Origin: Syntrophales bacterium
GTDB taxonomy: Bacteria > Desulfobacterota > Syntrophia > Syntrophales > UBA5619
DNA length: 64,000 nucleotides
Direction: 5' to 3'
Assembly: GCA_023229765.1 (NCBI GenBank)
Contig: JALNYO010000018.1
Location: forward strand, 1 to 64,000
This document shows positions 8,916 to 18,300 of the stretch, piece after piece. How positions within the stretch are numbered: position 1 is the first letter of the stretch; every line of letters starts with the position of its first letter. The position numbers were made by a program, and so were the translations under genes. The notes under the pieces are model-generated. The model was not told the DNA's origin. It saw nothing but the letters and a program-made list of their open reading frames with translations, and did no database searches.

Positions 8916-9830
8916 TCACGGCTCGCGCCCTTCGATCAGGTTCAGAAAATAGGTTTCCAGTGTCCTTTGGGGAATGAGGCCGTTCACGTTGAAGCCGGCA
9001 TTGACCAGTTGCCTGTTGAGCTCCGGAATACGCTCCAGATCGAGCTCCACGTTGATGCCGTCGCTTTGGATTGCCGCGGACCTGCCGAATGCATTTGTTT
9101 TGAGAAACTGCAGGGCCTCTTCGGGACGGTCCGTCTTCACCAAAACATAAGACGGCCCCTTTTTCAGGAGATCCTGTACGCTTCCCTCCACGCGGAGCTT
9201 GCCTTGATGTATGATCGCCATCCGGGTTGCGATCAACTCCACCTCGTAAAGAAGGTGGGAGGAGAGAAAAATGGTCACCCCGCGCTCGCGGGCAAGCTCC
9301 TGGATAAGCTCACGTACCTCCTTCATCCCTTGCGGATCGAGGCCGGTCGTCGGCTCATCAAGGATCACCAACTCTGGTTCGTTCAGAAGGATCAGGGCCA
9401 GGCCAAGGCGCTGGTTCATCCCGTGCGAATAGGTTTTCACCGGATCATCGGCCCGGTCTGCCAACCCAACCTGCTCCAACTGCTTCATGATCTGACGGCG
9501 GGAAACGGGCTTCTGGAGTCCCCCCAGGATTTCCATGTTGCGCAGAGCGGAGAGGTGATTGTAAAACGCCGGCTTTTCGACCACCGCCCCTACCTTCGCC
9601 AGGGCCTTGTGGCCGGCCTTTTTGAGCGACGCCCCGAAGATCTCCACGTCCCCTTCCGCAGGAAAGACGAGATGCAGAATCATCCGGATGGTGGTGCTTT
9701 TACCTGCGCCGTTGGGTCCGAGAAAACCGAACACGTCTCCCCTCTGAACCTCGATGTTCAGATGATCCACTGCCAGTCGGTTTTTGTAACGCTTCGTAAG
9801 CCCAATGGTGCGCAGTACGGTTTCGGACAT
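8916..9830 (-). CDS. ABC transporter ATP-binding protein
   Basis: 304 residues. Walker A GPNGAGKST (about residues 37-45), signature region YSHGMNQRLGLA, Walker B LVILDEPTTGLD, and H-loop SSH are all present. The DrrA/CcmA/NatA-like subfamily has this size, with a C-terminal extension after the nucleotide-binding domain. First gene of a three-gene minus-strand operon with the ABC-2 permease and a LolA-like protein, so it should power export of a lipid-like or hydrophobic substrate. A good promoter lies at 9895-9924. Confidence 0.93.
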   Translation of the reverse strand: MSETVLRTIGLTKRYKNRLAVDHLNIEVQRGDVFGFLGPNGAGKSTTIRMILHLVFPAEGDVEIFGASLKKAGHKALAKVGAVVEKPAFYNHLSALRNMEILGGLQKPVSRRQIMKQLEQVGLADRADDPVKTYSHGMNQRLGLALILLNEPELVILDEPTTGLDPQGMKEVRELIQELARERGVTIFLSSHLLYEVELIATRMAIIHQGKLRVEGSVQDLLKKGPSYVLVKTDRPEEALQFLKTNAFGRSAAIQSDGINVELDLERIPELNRQLVNAGFNVNGLIPQRTLETYFLNLIEGREP

Positions 9831-9894
9831 GATCCCACGGTCTCCTGATCGATTGCCTTGATACTTGACAGGAACTCGCCTTTTCGCGTCCGCG

Positions 9895-9924
9895 AGTATA
9901 GGACGGAAAAAGCTTGTATGTCAA
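9895..9924 (-). promoter_or_regulatory. sigma70-type promoter of the ABC operon
   Basis: On the minus strand TTGACA (9924-9919) is followed after 18 bp by TATACT (9900-9895). It lies 65 nt upstream of the ATPase start codon. Confidence 0.65.
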
Positions 9925-9972
9925 AGAATATGTGTTGGTAAAATGCTGTTGCTTCAACAGCCTGCGAGAACT

Positions 9973-10093
9973 TTGAATTTCTCCCGAAATGTTGTTAATT
10001 GTCATTCCCGTGAAAACGGGAATCTGGTCTTTTCGGGAACTTATAGATTATGAACATTAAGCTTCGCTTTCCCGCCTGCGCGGGAATGACAAA
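9973..10093. repeat. Palindromic repeat, family 1 core copy
   Basis: Matches the 121-bp block at 51-171 over its whole length in the same orientation, including both inner palindromes and the ATGAACATTAAGCTTCGC tag. It begins a gene-free stretch of about 835 bp upstream of the helicase gene. Confidence 0.8.
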
Positions 10094-10179
10094 GAAGGGA
10101 CGTTTTTCAAAGGTCTCCCTGCGTCACCGTCGATGACGCTGCCGATTATTAATCCGGATGCAGGCTCGGCAAAAATGTG

Positions 10180-10360
10180 TTGACAGAATGCGCAATTACG
10201 TGTTAGGTGCCGCCCGACAGTAAGCGAAAGCCGTGCGTGCAGGGTTGCAGTATCGGCGGGGTGAGTGCGTAAGCGGCAGCATAGATGTGCCGCACGTTCT
10301 GTTCTTGCCGACTTCAGCAGGCCATTTATGAGGGGTTAAGCGGAAGCTTGCCCCTTTTTT
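10180..10360 (+). ncRNA. Possible small transcript of unknown function
   Basis: A TTGACA at 10180-10185 (poor -10, TTAGGT, 17 bp on) opens, and a strong terminator (10332-10360) closes, a GC-rich, fold-prone stretch without a convincing ORF. It was compared by eye with tRNA, SRP RNA and 6S RNA features and none were found. It might instead be the tail of an older, lost gene. Confidence 0.25.
10332..10360 (+). terminator. Rho-independent terminator with no gene upstream
   Basis: GGGG (10332-10335) pairs with CCCC (10351-10354) around an inner AAGC/GCTT stem with a GGAA loop, then six T follow. No plus-strand protein gene precedes it for about 3 kb. Confidence 0.6.
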
Positions 10361-10544
10361 GTTGAAAAATGCCGGTTGCTCGTTATTTGAAATGATTGTT
10401 ATCGCGGTTGTCAAGGGATGTTGTTTCCGCCAGGCGAAACACGCGCACTGATCTCCGGCGTTAGGGGCTTTTGCCCATCAAACGCCACGGAACAAGACGT
10501 CCCCTTTCAAACCGTCACGCGGCAGGCAACTGCCGCCGTTCACC

Positions 10545-10588
10545 CCCGCGAGGAAAATTTTGGAGTCATTAAACTCCGTTTTCGCGGG
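10545..10588 (+). other. Hairpin in the helicase leader
   Basis: CCCGCGA (10545-10551) pairs with TCGCGGG (10582-10588), with an inner GGAG/CTCC stem. It lies 78 nt upstream of the helicase GTG. It may be leader-RNA structure, as cold-regulated helicase mRNAs often have; this is inference only. Confidence 0.3.
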
Positions 10589-10666
10589 CATCACCGCAAA
10601 GAAATTTGCAGAGCTTCATCACGCTGAGAGTGCGACTTGGCAAGAAGGAGTCAAGGAGTATTTTCA

Positions 10667-12082
10667 GTGAATTTTGAACAGTTTTCTTTAGATCCGCATC
10701 TTTTGTCCGCCATCAGGGCGGAAGGCTACACGTCGCCTACCCCGATCCAGGAGAAGGCGATGCCCCCCGTTCTGGCCGGCAGGGACGTTCTGGGACTGGC
10801 GCAGACCGGCACCGGTAAAACCGCCGCCTTCGTGCTGCCCATCCTCCAGCGCCTAATTGCAGAACAGTGCTTAGTTGAAAGGGCCCGTCCCACTCATGAA
10901 AGGGACAAAGCCCCGGGAACGAAGCGTCATATCCGCGCCCTCATCGTCGCGCCGACCCGGGAGCTGGCCGAACAGATCCATCAGGCGACGATTTCCCTGG
11001 GGCGCAATACCAGCGTGAAGAGCGCCACCATCTACGGCGGGGTGAGCAAGGGACCACAGCTTATTACCCTGCGACGCGGCGTGGATATTGTCATAGCCTG
11101 TCCGGGAAGGCTCCTCGACCACCTTGGCGAGGGCAATATCGATCTCGGCCATGTCGAGGTGCTGGTGCTCGACGAGGCGGATCGCATGTGCGACATGGGT
11201 TTTTTGCCCGATATCAAGCGCATAATCCGCTCTCTTCCGGCAAAGCGTCAGACGCTCTTTTTTTCCGCGACAATGCCCGATGACATCCGCTCCCTGGCGG
11301 ATGGGATTTTGAGCAATCCGATCAGCGTGCAGATCGGCATGATCGCCCCGGCCAAGACCGTCACCCATGCCCTCTATCCGGCGCCGGACGGTCGCAAAAC
11401 GGATCTGCTTTTGGCGATGCTGCAGCAGACGCCGACCGGGCGCGTTCTGATCTTTACCCGCACCAAACACCGTGCCCGCAACCTGGCCAGCAGCCTGGAA
11501 AAGAGCAATTACCGCGTTTCGGCCCTCCAGGGAAATATGACGCAGAATCGCCGTCAGGATGCGATCAACGGGTTCAAGGGGGGCAAGTACGACATCCTCG
11601 TTGCCACCGACATCGCCGCGCGCGGCATTGACGTTTCGGAGATCTCGCATGTAATCAACTTCGACATGCCCGATACGGTGGACGCCTACACCCACCGGAT
11701 AGGCAGGACGGGACGGGCCCTGCAGACCGGCGAGGCCTTCACCTTTTCCTCTCCCGCGGACGAGATTATTATCCGGCAGATCGAGCAGGTTCTGGGCGCC
11801 CGGATCGAACGCCGCCGCCTTCCCGATTTTGACTACGGAAATCAGGTGCAGGAAAGCGCCTTTATTTCCACGCGCCCCCAGCAGCCCAGGCCGCAGGTAA
11901 GACGTTTGAATACGGGTGCGGCACGCCCTGCCCAGGGACAGGCCGCTCCCAGAACCAGGCCGGCTTATGTGGCCCAGAGGCGGGGCGGCGATCCAGCGGG
12001 CGCTCGGACTTCCCGCAGTCAAACCACCCCCCAGCGTCGCAAAGCGCTTCCCTCGTCTGCGGCGGTGCGCCGCGCCTGGTAA
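10667..12082 (+). CDS. DEAD-box RNA helicase, RhlE-like
   Basis: About 471 residues. Q-motif region with PTPIQEKAMP, motif I AQTGTGKT (about 45-52), Ia PTRELAEQ, motif II DEAD (about 169), motif III SAT, and motif VI HRIGRTGR are all intact. An ATP-dependent RNA-unwinding role in ribosome assembly or RNA decay, in the cytoplasm, is expected. Between motifs I and Ia there is a charged insertion (about 20 residues, RARPTHERDKAPGTKRH) longer than in many relatives. The C-terminal 90 residues are a basic, Arg/Pro/Gln-rich, low-complexity tail. The GTG start at 10667 is chosen over TTG 10637 because AAGGAG lies 8 nt upstream. A terminator follows at 12259. Confidence 0.93.
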   Translation: MNFEQFSLDPHLLSAIRAEGYTSPTPIQEKAMPPVLAGRDVLGLAQTGTGKTAAFVLPILQRLIAEQCLVERARPTHERDKAPGTKRHIRALIVAPTRELAEQIHQATISLGRNTSVKSATIYGGVSKGPQLITLRRGVDIVIACPGRLLDHLGEGNIDLGHVEVLVLDEADRMCDMGFLPDIKRIIRSLPAKRQTLFFSATMPDDIRSLADGILSNPISVQIGMIAPAKTVTHALYPAPDGRKTDLLLAMLQQTPTGRVLIFTRTKHRARNLASSLEKSNYRVSALQGNMTQNRRQDAINGFKGGKYDILVATDIAARGIDVSEISHVINFDMPDTVDAYTHRIGRTGRALQTGEAFTFSSPADEIIIRQIEQVLGARIERRRLPDFDYGNQVQESAFISTRPQQPRPQVRRLNTGAARPAQGQAAPRTRPAYVAQRRGGDPAGARTSRSQTTPQRRKALPSSAAVRRAW

Positions 12083-12258
12083 CGGCAACGCGAAAAAGCG
12101 TCAAAAGCGGTGAGTGCGCCTCTTTCCCGGAATAAAAGGGTGTAATTTATTGAAAATTGTGCGATAATTAACCCGCAAGGGCCACCCCATACATATATGA
12201 GGTAAGCCTGATCATTTAACCCCTAACCTTTTGGGGAAATGGGCGGATACAAATTAGA

Positions 12259-12297
12259 CCCCGTTTCTCGCAATGGCAGAAACGGGGTTTTTATTTT
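12259..12297 (+). terminator. Rho-independent terminator between helicase and glucan synthase
   Basis: A perfect 10-bp stem (12259-12268 with 12278-12287) and 9-nt loop precede TTTTTATTTT. It ends only 13 nt before the glucan synthase GTG, overlapping its SD region. It could therefore act as an attenuator for that gene as well as ending the helicase mRNA. A smaller hairpin precedes it near 12219. Confidence 0.75.
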
Positions 12298-12310
12298 GGA
12301 GATATCGGGC

Positions 12311-15300
12311 GTGAACGTGAGCAATTACAAGATAGGGGAGCTTTTGCTCCGTCTGAAGTCGCACCTGCGCAGGGACCTTGGGAAAAAACATGACGTGGAT
12401 GAGCCGCCGCTGCGCGCAGAGTTGTTCAGCGCCGACCAGATGGAGCAGCACGGCAAGAAACTGGCGAGTTTGCACCAATTGAATCCTGTGCATACCCCGG
12501 AGCTGCTTTTGGCGCGGCTGGCGGAAAACGAGGACATTCTGCTGGGCGTCCGCAACCTGTTGACCGAAGCGGCTAAGGACAACCGCCGGATTACGCCTGC
12601 CGGAGAATGGCTGCTCGATAACTTCTACCTGATCGAAGAGCAGATTCGCATTGCCAGGCGGCATCTGCCAAAGGGTTATAGCCGGGAGCTGCCCCGTTTG
12701 CTGAATGGCCCCTCGGCCGACCTTCCGCGTGTTTATGACATTGCGCTTTCGACTATTTCCCACGGCGATGGGCGGGCCGATCCGGAGAGTCTCCGCCGGT
12801 TTGTTGCCGCCTATCAGGGCATAACTGTCCTCAAGTTGGGCGAGTTGTGGGCCATCCCCATCATGCTGCGCCTGGCGCTGATCGAGAATCTTCGTCGCAT
12901 TGCCGCCCGGATCGCGACGGACAGAATCGACCGTAATCTGGCCGATTACTGGGCGGATCGGATGACCGAGAGCGCCGCCAAGGATCCGAAGAACCTGATT
13001 CTGGTGATTGCAGACATGGCCAGATCGAATCCGCCCTTAGTCAGTTCGTTTGTCGCAGAAATGACCCGCCGCCTGCAGGGTCAGGGCCCCGCTCTGGCGC
13101 TGCCCCTGACCTGGATCGAGCAGCGCCTCTCCGAGGACGGTCAGGCTATCAAACAACTCGTGGATGCGGAGACCCAGCAGCAGGCCGCCGACCAGATCTC
13201 CATGAGCAACAGCATCGGCAGCCTCCGTTTCCTTGGTGCGATGGACTGGCGGGAGTTCGTCGAGACGATGAGCGCAGTCAATCAGATTCTGCAGGAAGAT
13301 CCCGCCGCTCTTTATGGCTTGATGGATTTTTCGACCCGGGACCGGTACCGCCATGTTATAGAGAAGATCGCGAAGTTCAGCCGATTATCCGAGGGAGAAA
13401 TCGCGCGTCTGGCGATCGGGCTCGCCCGGAAGGGAGAGGCCGAAAAGGGCGTCGCTAACCGCACGGCGCATGTCGGCTTCTACCTGATCGATCAGGGAGC
13501 TGCCGAGCTGGACAGTCTGGCCGAGGTGCGCTGGCCGCCCTCCGAAGCGCTCCGGAAATGGAGCCGGCGACGTCCTTTCCTGCTCTATGGCGGCGCGATC
13601 CTCCTTTTGACACTGTCCTTTTTATGGATATTGCTGAATAACGCATATAACGGAGGATTGCGGGAGTGGCCGCTGTTGCTCACGGGCGTGCTGCTGCTTT
13701 TGGGCGCCAGTCATCTGGCAATCGCCCTGGTGAACTGGCTGGCGACGCTGCTGGTTATGCCGCAGCCGTTGCCGCGCCTGGACTTCTCCGAGGGAATCCC
13801 GGCGCAATTTCGCACCCTGGCCGTGGTTCCGACGATGCTTGCCAGCGCCCGGAACATTGCGGAACTGATTGAGGCCATGGAGGTCCGTTTCCTTGCCAAT
13901 CGGGACGATAACCTGCATTTCGCGCTGCTGACCGATTTTCGCGATGCCCCCGCTGAAACTTTGCCGGAGGATGAAGGTCTGCTGCGGCTGGTCCAAACGG
14001 GGATCGAAGGCCTCAATAAAAAGTACAGGAACCTGAATGGCGACAGCTTCTTCCTTTTCCATCGTCCGCGCCGCTGGAATCCGCAGGACCGGATCTGGAT
14101 GGGTTACGAACGCAAGCGGGGGAAACTGGCGGATTTGAATGCCCTGCTGCGGGGCGACCCCGAGGATGGTTCCGGGGCCCGCTTTTCGCTTGTTGTCGGT
14201 GACACGGCCGCTTTGACAAATGTGAAATACGTGATCACCTTAGACACCGATACCCAGTTGCCGCGCGATGCCGCCCGTCAGTTTGCGGGGGCCATGGCGC
14301 ATCCGCTCAACCGGGCCCGCTACGACGATGCCCTGGGGCGCATCAGCGAGGGATATGGAATCCTCCAGCCCCGGGTGGCGGTAAGCCTGACCGGCCTGAA
14401 CCGGTCGCGGTACGCGGCCATGTGCGGGAGCGATCCCGGCATTGATCCCTATACGCGGGTCGTATCCGATGTTTACCAGGACCTGTTCGGCGAGGGATCA
14501 TTCATCGGCAAGGGCATCTATGATGTGGATGCCTTCGAAGCGGCGCTCAAGGGGCGTTTTCCCGAGAACCGGATTCTCAGTCACGATCTTATCGAAGGGT
14601 GTTACGCCCGGGCGGGTCTCTTGAGCGATGTGCAGCTCTATGAGGAGCATCCCTCCCGCTACAGCGCGGATGTGAGCCGCCGTTATCGGTGGATCCGCGG
14701 GGACTGGCAGCTTTTCAGATGGCTGTTGCCAGGCGTTCCCGGCCCCACCGGGCAACCGCAAAAAAATCCGCTCTCCAATTTGTCCCGCTGGAAGATCCTC
14801 GATAATCTGCGGCGCTCTCTGGTGCCGGCGGCCCTGACCTGTTTATTGCTTTTGGCCTGGACTTCCCTGTCGCCGGCCTGGTACTGGACACTCGCGGTGC
14901 TGGGGATTATCCTGATTCCCGCGGTGCTGACTTCCCTCCTTGATGGGCTTCAGAAACCGGCGGAGGTCCTTTTCGGCCAGCATCTGAGCGTCGTCCTGCG
15001 TTCCGCCGGCCGGCGCTTCGCCCAGGCCGCCTTTACATTCGCCTGTCTGCCGTACGAGGCTTTTTTCAGCATGGAGGCAATCCTGCGCACGGCCTGGCGG
15101 ATGCTGATCTCGCACCGGAAGTTTCTCGAATGGAATCCGTCGGGGGGGCCGGAGCGTAACCGCGGCGATCTGGTCGGCGCCTTTCGGACCATGTTTTTCG
15201 CCCCGGCGCTGGCCGCTGCCGCTTTTATCGCCCTTACTATGTTTCGTTCGAATTCCTTGGGCGTGGCCGCGCCCATCCTGCTTTTCTGGTTTTTATCCCC

Positions 15301-18300
15301 CGCGCTTGCCTGGTGGATAAGCAGGCCGCTGGTACGCCGCGAAGCGAGGCTGACGAAGGAGCAAACCCTCTTTCTCAGAGCGCTGTCGCGGAAAACATGG
15401 GCATTCTTCGAGACCTTCGTTGGGCCGGAAGATCATTGGCTGCCACCGGACAACTTTCAGGAGAAACCCTCCCCCGTGGTCGCTCACCGCACGTCGCCGA
15501 CCAACATTGGCCTGGCGCTCCTTGCCAACCTGTCTGCCTATGACTTCGGCTACCTCTTGGCGGGACAACTCATCGAGCGCACGCAGAATGCCTTTCAAGC
15601 CATGGAAGCCCTGGAACGTTATCAGGGACATTTCTATAACTGGTACGACACCCGCTCCCTGAAACCGCTGACGCCCCTCTACATCTCTTCAGTGGACAGC
15701 GGCAACCTGGCGGGTCACTTGCTGACGCTGCGGCCGGGGCTGCTGGCGCTTCCCGATCAAAAAATCACGGGGCCGCGACTATGGGAGGGGCTTGGCGACA
15801 CACTGAAGGTCCTTGCGGACGAGGCAGCCGTCACCCCGGGAATGATTCCTCCGGTCCGACTCGCAAAGTTTACGCAGCTTCTGGAGGCCGCGCTCGCCTC
15901 CCCGCCGGCAACGCTCGTCGCAGTGATTCTTTGCCTGGAACAGCTTGCAGCTTCCGCCGCGGAATTGATCGCCGAAGGCGAAGGTCTCGACACCGATCCC
16001 GAGAGCTCCCTGCGGGTATGGACGCGGGCCCTTGCCGGACAATGCCAAGCGGCGCTCGCTGAGCTTTCCTTTTTGGTGCCGGGGGCGGCCGGGCCTGCCC
16101 CGCCCGCTGATTCCGGGGAGTGGGATGGGATTCCGACGCTGCGCCAATTAGCCAAACTGGGGGGAGGCGCGGCAAGTCAGCGCGCCGCAGAACGGATAGA
16201 GACAATCGAACAACTGGCACGGCAATGCGGCGGGCTCGCCCGGAGCGAATACGGATTCCTGTTCAATAAGGCCCGCAAGCTGCTGTCCATCGGGTACAAC
16301 GTCACGGAACACAAGCAGGATCAGAGTTTTTATGACCTGCTGGCTTCTGAGGCACGGTTCAGCACCTTCGTGGCGATTGCCCAGGGGCTTCTGCCTCAGG
16401 AGAGCTGGTTCGCCCTGGGACGTCTGCTCACCACTGCCGGCGGGGAGCAGATCCTCCTTTCGTGGAGCGGCTCGATGTTCGAATACCTGATGCCGCTTCT
16501 GGTGATGCCGACTTACGAAAACACCCTGCTCGATCAGACCATGAAGGCGGCGGTGGCCAGGCAGATCGAATATGGGCGGCAGCGCGGGACGCCCTGGGGC
16601 AGTTCCGAATCGGGTTACAACGCAATCGATGTGCACCAGAACTACCAGTACCGGGCCTTTGGCGTGCCGGGCCTCGGCCTCAAACGCGGGCTTGCCGAAG
16701 ATCTGGTCATTGCGCCCTATGCCTCGGCGATGGCGTTGATGGTTGCCCCGGAAGAGGCGTGCCGGAATCTCGAACGCCTTGCGGCGGATGGGTTTGGCGG
16801 GCGCTACGGCTTCTATGAGGCGATCGACTACACGCCTTCGCGTCTGCCGCGCGGGCAAGGAAGCGCCGTGGTCCGCTCCTTCATGACCCATCACCAGGGC
16901 ATGAGCCTCCTGTCTCTGGCATTTTTGCTCCTCGACCGGCCAATGCAGAAACGATTTGAGTCGGAACCCCGGTTTCAGGCGACCCTGCTGCTGCTCCAGG
17001 AACGAATTCCCCAGTCAACAGCGTTTTATGCGCACATTGCCGATTCCTCCGACAACCATCGGGACTTAAGCCCTCAGGCGACGCCGATTCGTGTTTTCAG
17101 CAGTCCCGATTCACCGATTCCGGAGGTGCAGTTGCTGTCGAACGGCCGCTACCATGTGATGGTGACGAGTGCGGGCGGCGGCTACAGCCGCTGGAAGGAT
17201 CTCGCCGTCACGCGCTGGCGCGAAGACAGCACCTGCGACTCCTGGGGGAGCTTCTATTACATCCGTGATGTCCAGAGCGGTGAGTTCTGGGCCGCTTCCT
17301 CTCAGCCGACTCCCCAACGAGCGGATCGTTACGAGGCGATCTTTTCAGAGGGGCGGGCGGAGTTCCGTCGCCTCGACCACGGCATCGATACCCATACGGA
17401 GATCGCCGTTTCCCCCGAAGACGATATCGAGCTGCGCCGCATCACCATCACCAACGCGTCGGGAAGGAAAAGAACCATTGACGTCACGAGTTACGCGGAG
17501 GTCGTGCTCGCCTCGCCGGCTGCCGATGCATTACATCCGGCGTTCAGCAATCTCTTTGTGCAGACAGAGATTCTCCACCGGGAGCGGGCGATTTTCTGCA
17601 CCCGGCGCCCCCGTTCCCAGGGGGAGCCAACCCCTTGTCTGTTTCATCTGATGGCCGTTCAGTGTGCGGATCTCGGGGAAATATCCTATGAAACCGATCG
17701 CCTGCAGTTTATCGGCCGCGGCAATACCGTTGCCAACCCCCGGGCGATGACGGATTTATCGGACCTGACGGGCAGTGAGGGTTCCGTACTGGATCCGATC
17801 GTCTCGATCCGTTGTCTAATCACGCTGGAGCCGGACGAAAAGGCCACTCTCAGCATTGTCACCGGGGTGGGGGAGACGCGCGCCGCCGCTCTGGGCCTGG
17901 TGGAAAAATACCAGGATCGGCGTCTGGCGGACCGGGTCTTCGATCTGGCGTGGACGCACAGTCATGTGCTTCTGCAGCAGATCAACGCCACCGAGGCCGA
18001 CGCCCAGCTTTACGGGCGTCTCGCCGGTTCGGTGATCTATGCCAATGCCTCGATGCGGGCCGATGCGGGCATTATCCTGAAGAACCGCCGCGGTCAATCG
18101 GGGCTGTGGGGATACTCCATCTCCGGCGATCTGCCGATCGTCCTGCTTTCGATCGAAGATCCGGCGAATATCGAGCTGGTACGCCAGCTTGTGCAGGCCC
18201 ACGCGTACTGGTCGCTCAAGGGACTGGCGGTGGATCTGGTGATCTGGAACGAAGATCATGCGGGTTACCGGCAACTGCTCCACGACCAGATCATGGGGCT

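Noticed and set aside
10196..10414. 72-residue minus-strand ORF in the gap before the helicase
   Set aside because: No SD, composition unlike neighbours, and it crosses the plus-strand terminator at 10332-10360. More likely non-coding.
10196..10470. attC-like GTTAGG motifs suggesting an integron
   Set aside because: The two GTTAGG occurrences (near 10202 and 10460) lack paired R'' boxes, gene cassettes and an integrase; treated as chance.
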